The notes: generated by a model not told the origin, from the sequence alone. 64,000 nucleotides of DNA from Pigmentibacter sp. JX0631 (GCF_029873255.1 NZ_CP123622.1:1514501-1578500); one strand, 5' to 3'. Positions 17,109 through 25,800 are shown, numbered from the stretch's first letter. Program-made: numbers and translations.

Positions 17109-17550
17109 GATAATCGACCTCAATGATTTATGGTTAAATATTCCAAATCTAATTCACCATCCAAATAAATTCAATAAAATCATCAAATTACTTTATTATT
17201 ACTTATTTATTGAGTAATCTAGGGTTACAACTTATCTGATCTGCTCATCAAATTAACCAAAGAAAAAAGGAAGCGGAATAAATCCCCATTTAGCAGGATA
17301 AGTTGAGTTATCCGGTGAGTATAGAATTCCAAGAAATGTTCCTTTCACAACAAACCCTGGAAACTTAGGAAAATAAGATTTTCTAGTTTTTAAAATTTCA
17401 GACGGGAACTATCCCTTTTTTCTCCGGATAACTTTTTAAGCTCTTATGTTGACAAGGTATCGTTCCGTACATGTTAAAGAAGTTCTATTTAATTTATAAT
17501 CAATAAAATCAAATCTAAAACATTATGCGGATTTAACAGGACAATTGCCT
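17109..17550. other. 442-bp intergenic region with dif-like site
   Basis: No gene is visible. It contains the upstream region of the split gene, the second dif-like site (17291-17318) and a partial third arm, TCTCCGGATAA, at 17421-17431. The sequence around 17399-17460 is less AT-rich than its surroundings. Confidence 0.55.
17291..17318 (-). repeat. dif-like 28-bp site (11-6-11), copy 2, opposed to copy 1
   Basis: Arms TAGCAGGATAA and TTATCCGGTGA around a 6-bp centre. Read on the minus strand, its right arm TTATCCTGCTA equals that of the site at 8149-8176, so the two sites face each other across the HNH gene, the split gene and the transposon. Confidence 0.4.
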
Positions 17551-18591
17551 TCATCTTGTATATTCATCATCAAGAGAGTTAAACCATTCAGGATCTGGCT
17601 CAAATTCATCATGTTGTAAATTAACATCATCTATTTCAAATTTATCTTTAGAAAGATCAATATTTAGATCACATGTTAATCTAAATGGTACACGTAGAAA
17701 TTTATGATTTGTTGCTATGTGACAATCATCATATTCGACCTCACAATTAATTGATAATTTTGCAATACCATTCAAATATACTTTTATAATAACATTTTGA
17801 TTATCAATAATTTCCTCAAATTTTGTATCAATTAAATCCAATTTTTTTATTTCAATGTCATGTATATCCATTCCTTCATGATAGTCACTTGGCTCAAATT
17901 GTTCAAGATATATATTTTCATTTATTATTAACGATTTCATGTTTTCAAAATTTTCTGAAATATATTTTTTTGATTTAAAATAAACATTATCATCTATTTC
18001 TTTAATGTATATATCTGTAAATTCCTCAAGTCTTTTTAATAAAACAATATTTTCATTATCTTTAAAGCATTCTTCATAATCAGGATCTCCAGACATAACT
18101 ATTGCACGATTGTTTTTTACAAATGATTTTATACATTTTATATTGTAGGCATCTGGGAATTCATTCTTTTTAATTTTAAATGGTGGCTTTTTTTTAAAAT
18201 AATCCTGTAATACATCTTTCATTGATATATCTGTAAATTCTGAAATATTTTCAACTTTAAAATCTTCCATAAATTTAAGAAAAAAGTCTATTTCTTCACT
18301 ACAATTAATAATTTTATCGACATTTTCAATTGTTTTCTTTATGTGTATATTCGATTTTGATTTTTCTATTGCATCGATTGATTCACTATATTTCTTCTTT
18401 GCTTCTTCAATTATTACATATGTTGTAATTATTTTAATATGTTTATTCTCAGAAGCTTTTTTTATTGTATTGAATTTAGAATTATTAAAATCGTATTTTT
18501 CACTTGTAAATACTTGTGAATCAATAAATATATAGACCGTATTTATCTCATCTTTAGAAAACCACTCATGTAGTTTATTTTTTTTTTTCAA
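17551..18591 (-). CDS. PIN-domain nuclease (PIN_12/DUF4935-like), possible defence effector
   Basis: The N-terminal half (about 1-200) is a PIN ribonuclease-like domain: Asp in YIFIDSQVF, Glu in VIIEEAKKK, Asp in EFPDAYNIK and Asp in MSGDPDY supply the acidic site. The C-terminal half is an unrecognised beta-rich acidic domain. It lies downstream of the CD-NTase and SLATT genes on the same strand, with 96 bases between. Its start is odd: the only in-frame start is TTG at 18591, about 19 bases after AGAGGA. A well-placed ATG at 18601 reads 8 codons and stops, because an A11 run (18578-18588) leaves it one base out of frame. Loss of one A would join ATG to the PIN frame, so slippage control, decay or a sequence error are all possible. 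Confidence 0.75.
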   Translation of the reverse strand: MKKKNKLHEWFSKDEINTVYIFIDSQVFTSEKYDFNNSKFNTIKKASENKHIKIITTYVIIEEAKKKYSESIDAIEKSKSNIHIKKTIENVDKIINCSEEIDFFLKFMEDFKVENISEFTDISMKDVLQDYFKKKPPFKIKKNEFPDAYNIKCIKSFVKNNRAIVMSGDPDYEECFKDNENIVLLKRLEEFTDIYIKEIDDNVYFKSKKYISENFENMKSLIINENIYLEQFEPSDYHEGMDIHDIEIKKLDLIDTKFEEIIDNQNVIIKVYLNGIAKLSINCEVEYDDCHIATNHKFLRVPFRLTCDLNIDLSKDKFEIDDVNLQHDEFEPDPEWFNSLDDEYTR

Positions 18592-18687
18592 GATGCTGCA
18601 TTTAAAATATTCCTCTGTTAGATTTACTTATATTTTTAGCCTATTTTAAATTAAACATTTATACTTAATTTAAATTAATATATTTTA

Positions 18688-19272
18688 TCAACAAATATAT
18701 ATTTTTAGTATATATAAAATAAGCACAAATACGAGTACTAAAATAAAAATATAAAAAGACAATGGTATCTTATCTTTATAAAAATTTAATTTTAGTTCTT
18801 CATTAATCCAATCAATTTGATGTTGCCAAAAAAACTTGTAGTGGGCATACCAATCACTTAAGAAAACTTGTTTACTAATACTAATATTATTATAACTTTC
18901 ATTAAATTTATCCAGAGAAGACTTTTCATTATCAAAGTTATTTTTTTCGGAATGTTTAACTTCAAAATAAAGATTCCTAAGATCATTATATATTTTAGTT
19001 AATTCTTTCCCTTTTTGTTCATAGGAGTTCTTTGTATCACAATAAAATCCGATATAAAGGCTTGAAAGACCAATAATTAAAAAGAGAGCCGTTATGTATT
19101 TACCAGAGAAAAAATCGACAAATAGACCTAAGATACCTGCCGCAAATGAAATAAATCCAATCCAACCAGGAGCTTTCTCTACAATATCAAATGTTGCAAA
19201 ATGTTTTTTAGCCCCAAAACCAACATTATATGCTGATTGAGCTATCAATTTAAGTAAGTCTTCTTTACTCAT
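18688..19272 (-). CDS. SLATT-domain membrane effector
   Basis: A 194-residue protein with the SLATT pattern: an N-terminal helix, two adjacent membrane segments (about 36-75, WIGFISFAAGILGLF and ITALFLIIGLSSLYIGF), then a long amphipathic helix region, here with a further C-terminal hydrophobic segment (YIFILVLVFVLILYI). SLATT proteins are predicted pore-forming effectors of nucleotide-signal defence systems. It starts 10 bases after the CD-NTase stop with AAGGA at good spacing, so the two form one operon. It would kill or arrest the infected cell when the nucleotide signal appears. Confidence 0.8.
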   Translation of the reverse strand: MSKEDLLKLIAQSAYNVGFGAKKHFATFDIVEKAPGWIGFISFAAGILGLFVDFFSGKYITALFLIIGLSSLYIGFYCDTKNSYEQKGKELTKIYNDLRNLYFEVKHSEKNNFDNEKSSLDKFNESYNNISISKQVFLSDWYAHYKFFWQHQIDWINEELKLNFYKDKIPLSFYIFILVLVFVLILYILKIYIC

Positions 19273-19282
19273 TCAAATTTCC

Positions 19283-20572
19283 TTATTCAATTGGGACTAA
19301 AATACTGTCTTTTGCAACAACTACCCCGTTCTTAATTGCGTAACATTCTACAATATGATCTCCTCTAAATTGAGTCTCCTCATTCCTATTTAAATAACCT
19401 GCATCATCAAGAATTTGCCCTCGAATTAAATTTCTCTTTTGTGCTTCTATTCCTTTATTCAATACTTTCCATTTTAGTTCAAAAGGCTCTGGAATATCAT
19501 TTTCAATTACTTTAAACAATAGATTATTTTTTGGTCTTAACTTAAATATTCTATCTAATTTTTCTAATAACCAAAAATTTCTAACTCCATTTTGGGTAAC
19601 TTCACAATCTAATTTAATATGATATCGAATATCAATTGGATACCTATCTTCAATAAATTCTTCAGTATTATCATAATTAATTTCTGAATCTCTTTTTTCA
19701 TCTTTATCCGACGAAGCTAATGGGAAAGGTTTTCCAAATATTTTTATCCATTTTTTATTAACTCCTTCAGAACCTTTGGCTTCAATTGCTTTTAAACATA
19801 AATCATATGCTTCTTTAGCTTTCTTTTGGAAACTTTTTTTAACATTTACTCTTTGCTTACTTCCAGGAGCATAATAATATGTTTGTTCAGATGGAAGATT
19901 TAAAAGATAATTAAAAAAATCTTTTACTAATGAATCAAATGAAGAGTAACTTTTTTCATCATAATCAGTAGTATCATTTAAGAAATTATATGATAAAGTA
20001 TCAATCAATAAACCTCCCATTTCAATACCATGTTTATTTTTCCAAGCTCTAGCCATCTTACAAAGCTCTCTTAAATTACCATTTTTCTTTTTATTCAACT
20101 CCGAAATAGCATCAATTTCTTTTCTTGGATCTGTATTTTTCCAAGAACCACCATCATTCGTATCTGGATATTTAAAACTCCCATCATCTTCTTCAAAGGC
20201 AGGTAAAATTTCAAATGTTTGACCATCTGTAAAAGAGACCGTTACAACTTGTCCATCTCCACTCATTTCTGTATTAGGGTAACGCTCTTTTATTGCTTTT
20301 TTAGTTTCTTGTAAAAGATAAGACTGTTTTGTTTTAAATCTTTCCCATTGATCTTGAGGAAGGAAATAAATCATATCTAAATCAGAAATATCTTTAATAG
20401 CAGTATGTCTTCCATAAGATCCAACTTGCAAACTATTATTTGTTTTTGACTCTGTATCTCTAAAATATTTATTTAAAGAAGCTGTAATTTCAGCATATCT
20501 ACTACTTATAATATCTTCATTATCAATTTTTAAATTCTCTAAAAATTTTTCGAACATATTTGCTACAGACAT
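19283..20572 (-). CDS. CD-NTase (SMODS nucleotidyltransferase), CBASS-like signal synthase
   Basis: A 429-residue nucleotidyltransferase of the cGAS/DncV-like group. GSYGR is at 54-58 and the metal-binding SDLDM with Asp67 and Asp69 (numbered from the upstream ATG). The third carboxylate appears to be Glu124 in FEILPAF, where many relatives have Asp. The C-terminus (ECYAIKNGVVVAKDSILVPI) fits the AGS-C sensor domain. It would make a cyclic or linear oligonucleotide on phage infection to activate the SLATT protein. The start at 20572 is preferred because AAGGA lies 9 bases upstream; that ATG overlaps the integrase stop as TAATG, implying translational coupling. Confidence 0.88.
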   Translation of the reverse strand: MSVANMFEKFLENLKIDNEDIISSRYAEITASLNKYFRDTESKTNNSLQVGSYGRHTAIKDISDLDMIYFLPQDQWERFKTKQSYLLQETKKAIKERYPNTEMSGDGQVVTVSFTDGQTFEILPAFEEDDGSFKYPDTNDGGSWKNTDPRKEIDAISELNKKKNGNLRELCKMARAWKNKHGIEMGGLLIDTLSYNFLNDTTDYDEKSYSSFDSLVKDFFNYLLNLPSEQTYYYAPGSKQRVNVKKSFQKKAKEAYDLCLKAIEAKGSEGVNKKWIKIFGKPFPLASSDKDEKRDSEINYDNTEEFIEDRYPIDIRYHIKLDCEVTQNGVRNFWLLEKLDRIFKLRPKNNLLFKVIENDIPEPFELKWKVLNKGIEAQKRNLIRGQILDDAGYLNRNEETQFRGDHIVECYAIKNGVVVAKDSILVPIE

Positions 20573-21541
20573 TACTGACATTCCTTTTCCCTTTCTTCAA
20601 GAAACCTAGCATGGTCCTCATAAGTGAATTCCGAGTAAATTGAAGTGGTTTCAATTCTAGAATGTCCTAACATTTTTTTAAGAGCAGGTAAGGGAACAGG
20701 CTCACGATTTAAAGCGTAACCCTTTGGATCAAGTGCAGCACGAGCAAACGTATGTCTTAATCTATGAGGTCCAAGACAAACATCTAAATTTGCAAGCCGC
20801 CCAATTTTTTGGGTGATATAATGAACCCCACGAGTGGTTAAAACGCCTCTTTGTCCTATGAATAAAAAATCAGAATAAACCCATTTGGGAACCTCTTTTC
20901 CTTTTTTAAAAAACGCTCTCCTATTTTTTTTAAAATATTATTTCTTGCACAAAGCCAAGGTTTTAATTCTTCTCTTGCATCTAAATTTAAAGGAACAAGA
21001 CGTTCCTTTAATCCTTTTCCTTTTCTAACAAGAACTTTTCCCGTTTTTTCTCTGATTTCATGATCAGAAATACGAATAGCAACAAGTTCACTTGCCCGAA
21101 GCCCTGCATGACGTAATAAAGTAATAATCGCTAAAGAAAGACCATGATCTTTTTCTTCTAAATTATCGGCAAAACGGAATACTTTATTGGACTCATTGCA
21201 ATCAATGGATTTAGTGGACGTGCGGACAATTAGAATTTGTTTTAAATTGCGAAAGGGATTTTGCTTATCAGCAACATCAAGGTCAGATAAAAAGCCGCAA
21301 TGCTTTGGATTCTACGTTTGATAGTGGATGCTTTATGACTTTTTGCAATCAAATTCTCACGGTAGTTTCTTGCTGTGCTCATGCCGATGTTTTTGGCAGA
21401 CGAGTAACCGCCGCCACTTTCTTTAAGCCACTCCAAAAATTGTCTCACATCCCTTTTGTATTCACGAAGACTCGCCTGGGTAAGATCCTTTATTTCGAAA
21501 AACTGAACCCAGTGATTAAAATCGTCCCATGCTTTTTCCAA
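20572..21541 (-). pseudogene. Tyrosine recombinase/integrase, broken by two frameshifts
   Basis: A Xer/phage-type tyrosine recombinase in three frames. Frame 1 (21541 to about 21290) holds the core-binding domain (YKRDVRQFLEWL). Frame 2 holds the catalytic Arg (HAGLRASEL) and Lys (RKGKGLKERLVPL). Frame 3 has HRLRHTFAR, LGHSRIETTSIY and ends at 20572. The breaks fall at A5 (21289-21293) and at the T6/A6 run (20902-20913); adding one base at each restores a full protein of about 320 residues with all RKHRHY residues. The last codons overlap the CD-NTase start. The start is uncertain: TTG at 21541, with open frame to 21595 but no ATG. Confidence 0.85.
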
Positions 21542-21861
21542 AATAAGCCTTTTCCGATTAGCAGTCGAGATTTTGCTTGGATCTGCAATTGCACCTCAAG
21601 TCTAGTCTGCATGAAATCGCAAGGCAAAGTGGGCATTCGAAAAAGTAAGGAGTACCTTCAAATTCATAAACTTGTCTGCTAATGGAACTTAGCGGAAAAG
21701 TATGAGAAGAAAAACTTGCATATATAATCTTCAAAAAATATTTAATAATTTCAAAATATTATACAAAAATGTAATATTATAATTGATATTTTATTTTGGA
21801 TAATACCTTTATAAGGGCTTAGCCAAAAAAAAATATCAGCTGATTTAAACTCATTTTTGTA

Positions 21862-21918
21862 TTGCTGTTTAATTTTAGCTACTCTCTTATAAGGAGAGTA
21901 GCTAAAATTAAACAGCAA
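21862..21918. repeat. 57-bp near-perfect palindrome
   Basis: Two perfect 25-bp arms (left arm begins TTGCTGTTTAATTTTAGC and ends ACTCTC) flank the 7-nt centre TTATAAG. There is no T-run after it, which argues against an ordinary terminator. It may be a cruciform-forming site, a joined pair of element ends, or a relic MITE. Confidence 0.85.
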
Positions 21919-22015
21919 GATGATCCTAAAAAAATATTCAAGATTACCAATTACTTGCTTTATGCATGAGAAAAACTCAGGGTAAAATAATATTTTAAGA
22001 ATTATTTATAGCTAT

Positions 22016-22371
22016 TCAGCATTTAAAAATTACAAATTGATTTGATTTCTTGGAATTCTTTAGAATTAAAATAAATTTTATAAATGTTTCAATAGCATTT
22101 TTAGTTTTATTATTTTGTATCAAGCTATAATTTTCATTTATAACTGCTTCAATATACTCTTTTACATACTTATAAAAAATAATTGTTTTATAATCTTCCA
22201 ATTAAAATTCTGATGCATCAGCTGAAATTTTATTTTTTAAAGTAATATCTGACATACATGTTTTTAAATTATCATAATCAAAAATATAGTATTTTACTTC
22301 AATATTATTTTTGCTGTATTTTAGCAAACAATATTTAATTTTTCAATTGTTGGATTTTCAGAAATCAACAT
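22016..22371 (-). pseudogene. Decayed unknown gene fragment (minus strand)
   Basis: From ATG 22371 the frame reads MLISENPTIEKLNIV, stops, and resumes one base shifted as LLKYSKNNIEVKYYIF. It then meets an in-frame TAA near 22201 and continues coherently (LEDYKTIIFYKYV) to 22016. The pieces join into about 118 residues. No family is recognised; the call rests on codon coherence and is weak. Confidence 0.35.
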
Positions 22372-22613
22372 ACGAATTAATAGAAAATAGAATCAAAAAA
22401 GCAAACCTTGAAATAAAAAACCCTGGGTTCATTACCGCAGCTTCCCACGGAAGAGGAATAGCCCAAGGACTCATTACTACTATCGTACATTAAAACGGAA
22501 AAATCAAAGAGATTCCTTTGGAATTCAAAAGACTCGTATCTGCAGAAAGATACAATGCTGACAAGGTATCCTCAATAGATAGGGTAAAATCAATATTGGA
22601 ACAAGGCTATTAA
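22311..22613 (+). pseudogene. Decayed unknown gene fragment (plus strand)
   Basis: An open frame with one internal TAA (22491-22493). From about 22395 it reads coherently (NPGFITAASHGRGIAQG, then NGKIKEIPLEFKRLVSAERY) to a final stop. This part is less AT-rich than its flanks, consistent with a relic of foreign or older DNA. I do not recognise it. The 5' portion overlaps the minus-strand relic, so only about 22395-22613 is likely real. Confidence 0.4.
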
Positions 22614-23108
22614 TTTAAGAGAAGATTTTATTTAAAAATTCGTTTTGATCTCTTATTTTTTTCATATATATATCATCATTTATTCAAGTAATTAAGAAAA
22701 CAAATTTAATTGCATTTTATTCTAATATAAAATAAGGCCGATATTCTTTTCATAACATCCTATTTACAAGTATAATTTCGACCCTCTTTTCATAAATCAA
22801 AACTTAAAAAATTTTAATTTATCATAAATCATTCCATTTTAAACTTTCACTACTCACTTAAATCTCACCCTTCCAATTGCTCACCAATTTTCATCTGCAA
22901 CCAATTTTAAAAGGCATTCAACGAAATATTTCAAATTTTCCTTTCTACTTCAAAAACACTTTTTTTAGATAATGTGATTGATAATATTAATTTTATTTAA
23001 TACTATGGGATTAATTAAAAACCCAGATAGTGGGTACTAAAGTAGACAGTGCAAATAAATTTCGTCCTTTATTTGCAGCTAAATGCTTCAAATGCTTATT
23101 ATAGTACC

Positions 23109-23130
23109 AATGCCAGTTAAGAGTTGAGAA
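23109..23130 (+). repeat. IS terminal inverted repeat, left
   Basis: 22 bases identical, inverted, to 24112-24133. Confidence 0.85.
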
Positions 23131-23137
23131 TATGTAT

Positions 23138-24032
23138 TTAGAAAAAGAACATGTACTTAAAAAGGCATGCAGAAAATCTTCCGAAAACATGTACAAGCAA
23201 GCCCTTTGTTGAACGGACTTTAGATGCCGTTTGAATACCACTAGATTCAATTAGCCAGTTGAATAGGATTTCAATTGATTGTCTAATTGAACTAACAGAT
23301 TTTGAATATACTTTTTCATCGTATGAGAGAGTTTTTTTACTTCTTGAAAGTTTAATTGGAGTATGCAAGTTAGAATTTTTTTTAGCCAATTTTTGTTTAG
23401 TAAATTGATCGCAGTACGCTCGATCAGCAAATAGTTCTGAGTGATTTAAATTTAAAAGATCATTCTTAACCGCTGTTAAATCATGTGTTGCAGCACGTGT
23501 TATTTTCATTGATACCGGGGAAGCAAGGCGTTTATTTTTAAATAAAGCAGTAAGATGAAGTTTCAATCCAAAATAAAAAAAGATTTTTGGAAGAGCAGAA
23601 ACCAATTGAAGAAATTTCTTTTGCTGTATTACATTTGTGAGCTCTAAAACCCTTTGCCAAGATAATTGGTAAAGAGTCAATTAGAACGAAAGGTTTAGTA
23701 GTATTTGAATTTAATTTGAACTTTTTATTCTGTAAAAGGAATTTAGAAAGTTCAGGAAAAAGATGATTCAGATTGTTAAGTCTAAATAAAAATCCTTCAT
23801 AAGAAGGTAAATTTGGAAACCATTCACTAAGGAAATTTTTTGTAAATTTAAAAATTGATTTTATATTTTTAAGTTCATTCAAAATTCCAAAGATGTAAAT
23901 TGTGATGGTTTCTTCATCAGTAAACGAAGGATTTGAATTAGGACTTATTTTTAAAAAAATGTAGGGAGAAAGTTGAGAAAAAAATTTGCAGGAAGTAAGG
24001 TAAACGGTAATGAGTTGGTTCTGCCAATCCAT
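23138..24032 (-). pseudogene. IS982-like DDE transposase, one frameshift
   Basis: ATG at 24032 follows AAAGGAG with 6-base spacing. Frame 1 contains the first Asp (VLIDSLPI). Frame 2 contains FYFGLKLHL, the second Asp (LFADRAYCD) and the Glu (QSIEILFNWL). The frames meet at a T7 run on the coding strand (about 23573-23581); with T6 the protein reads straight through as KNLFYFGLKLH, about 298 residues. It may be dead, or expressed through slippage at the run. Confidence 0.8.
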
Positions 24033-24111
24033 TGGTAGCTCCTTTGTTACTTTGTTTTAAGCAACAATTAACTAACAAATTGGAGCTATTTCTTCAATCT
24101 TCACAATATTT

Positions 24112-24133
24112 TTCTCAACTCTTAACTGGCATT
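24112..24133 (-). repeat. IS terminal inverted repeat, right
   Basis: 22 bases identical, inverted, to 23109-23130. It lies 53 bases before the next gene's ATG. Confidence 0.85.
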
Positions 24134-24186
24134 ACCACTATATATATCAAAAATATTTGGTTTCCATTATTAAATGAGATCTGCCT

Positions 24187-25797
24187 ATGAAAATATCGAT
24201 TCTTAAATTTTGCATTTTGTTTGCATTCTATTTTCTTCTAGTTCTAAATTTTCCACTAATCACTGGATACTTAGAAATAGAAAAATTAATTCATTTCAAA
24301 GATTATTTAGAATTTATATTGGTTTTATTTAATATTTTATCAATACTATTTCTAGCATTATTTCTAATAAGTTTTACTTACTTAACAAAAGCATTCTTAA
24401 TTATTTTACTTTTTCTTTCATCATTAAGCTTTTATGCAATTACTAATTACAATGTTGATTTAAACAACGCAGATTTAGTAAGAAGTTTTTTTACAACAAC
24501 AATTATCGAAGCTTCATCATTTTTAACATTAAAATTTTTTGTTACAATTTTCTTAACTTTCATTCTACCAACAATATTTATTGCTAAATCAAAAATTATT
24601 TATCCTAAAATTCATAAATTTCTGCTGCAAAAAATTATTCTTTTCATTTTAATAACTTGTTTTACCCTAAGCACATTTTTAAATCATCAGGTCTATACTT
24701 CTCTAGCTGCAGAAACAAAAACTTCAGATATGATTGCAAAAAATTTTATTCCTCTAAATTACTTGCATGGGTTAAAAAGATATATAAAAGTTTCAGTTAA
24801 AAAAAATAGTAAAGAAAAATTTATAACTTTCAATTCAAGCAGAATTGATATTCCTAAAAAGGAAAATAAGAAAACAATTTTTATTTTTATCTTAGGAGAA
24901 TCGGCTAGAGCAAAAAATTTTTCCTTAAATGGTTATAAAAGAGAAACAAACCCTCTCTTGAAAACACAAAATATTTTTAATTTTAGCGATTTTTATTCTT
25001 GTGGTACCATTACAAATGTTTCACTACCTTGCATGTTTTCTAGCTATGAGAGAAAAAACTATTCATTAGATAAATATGATCACACTGAAAACTTACTAGA
25101 AACAATTGCAAAAAACAATTATAAAGTTGAATGGTATGACAATGGTATGGGTAGCCAAGGCGTGACCAGAAATGTAAAAGAAATAGTTTTAGGTGATTTT
25201 TATTCTTCAAATTTCGATGAAGTTTTACTCAAATCCATGCCAACAAAACAGCAATTGGAAAATGATAAAAACGATTTATTTCTTGTTTTGCATCAAAGAG
25301 GAAGTCACGGGCCAGACTACAACAATCGCTATCCGAAAGAGTTTCAAAAATTCTTACCCATATGTAATAATGTAACATTAAAGTCATGTTCTACTGAAGC
25401 TATAATAAATAGTTACGATAATTCAATTTTATACACAGATTATATTATTAATTACACAATTTCATATTTAAAAGAATTAGGAAATGAATCATACCAAACC
25501 GCCATGTTATATGCCTCAGATCATGGGGAATCTCTTGGTGAATATGGATTATATATGCATGGTGAACCATATTTTGTTGCACCAATAGATCAAAAACATA
25601 TTCCATTTATTTTATGGTTTTCTGATTCTATGCAACAAAGAAAAAATATAGATGAAAAATGTTTAAGAAATAAACTGAAAAACTCATTTTCGCATGACAA
25701 TATTTATCACACAGTTTTAGACTTTTTAGAGATAAAGTCATCCTCATTTAAACCTGATCTAAGCATTTTAACCAATTGCGCAACTTCTGTTACATAG
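24187..25797 (+). CDS. Lipid A phosphoethanolamine transferase, EptA/MCR-like
   Basis: A 536-residue inner-membrane enzyme of the alkaline-phosphatase fold that adds phosphoethanolamine to lipid A or another envelope glycan. Five membrane segments occupy about residues 1-170. The periplasmic domain has ILGESARAKNF, the nucleophile Thr276 in CGTITN with the neighbouring cysteines 272 and 282 as in MCR/EptA, and the zinc-site motif ASDHGES. In known homologues this change lowers polymyxin binding. The gene stands just downstream of the IS element, which may have replaced or altered its promoter; the ribosome binding site is weak. It ends 3 bases before the converging MFS gene. EptB/EptC substrate choice cannot be excluded. 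Confidence 0.88.
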   Translation: MKISILKFCILFAFYFLLVLNFPLITGYLEIEKLIHFKDYLEFILVLFNILSILFLALFLISFTYLTKAFLIILLFLSSLSFYAITNYNVDLNNADLVRSFFTTTIIEASSFLTLKFFVTIFLTFILPTIFIAKSKIIYPKIHKFLLQKIILFILITCFTLSTFLNHQVYTSLAAETKTSDMIAKNFIPLNYLHGLKRYIKVSVKKNSKEKFITFNSSRIDIPKKENKKTIFIFILGESARAKNFSLNGYKRETNPLLKTQNIFNFSDFYSCGTITNVSLPCMFSSYERKNYSLDKYDHTENLLETIAKNNYKVEWYDNGMGSQGVTRNVKEIVLGDFYSSNFDEVLLKSMPTKQQLENDKNDLFLVLHQRGSHGPDYNNRYPKEFQKFLPICNNVTLKSCSTEAIINSYDNSILYTDYIINYTISYLKELGNESYQTAMLYASDHGESLGEYGLYMHGEPYFVAPIDQKHIPFILWFSDSMQQRKNIDEKCLRNKLKNSFSHDNIYHTVLDFLEIKSSSFKPDLSILTNCATSVT

Positions 25798-25800
25798 AAA

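Larger units (their letters stand above)
21591..23108. other. 1.5-kb region of remnants without intact genes
   Basis: Between the integrase remnant and the IS element no intact gene is seen. It contains a large palindrome (21862-21918) and two decayed coding fragments on opposite strands (22016-22371 and 22311-22613). From 22614 to 23108 the DNA is very AT-rich and I see nothing recognisable. Confidence 0.6.
23109..24133 (-). mobile_element. IS982-like insertion sequence
   Basis: A 1025-bp element bounded by perfect 22-bp inverted repeats (23109-23130 and 24112-24133, outer end AATGCCAGTTAAG). The same 3 bases, ACC, adjoin both ends and may be the target duplication. It encodes one transposase with a frameshift. 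The length and transposase pattern fit the IS982 family, but the family call is by motif only. Confidence 0.8.

Noticed and set aside
16803-17123. A complete small gene of 106 residues
   Set aside because: Its last codons and stop come from the transposon end; it is the 5' half of the split gene.
21305-21682. Plus-strand gene of 125 residues
   Set aside because: It is the opposite strand of the integrase remnant, with no family pattern.
21862-21918. Ordinary intrinsic terminator
   Set aside because: No T-run follows on either strand and no intact gene ends beside it.
23011-23250. Minus-strand gene of 79 residues
   Set aside because: It overlaps the transposase 3' end and crosses the IS border; it is a shadow frame.
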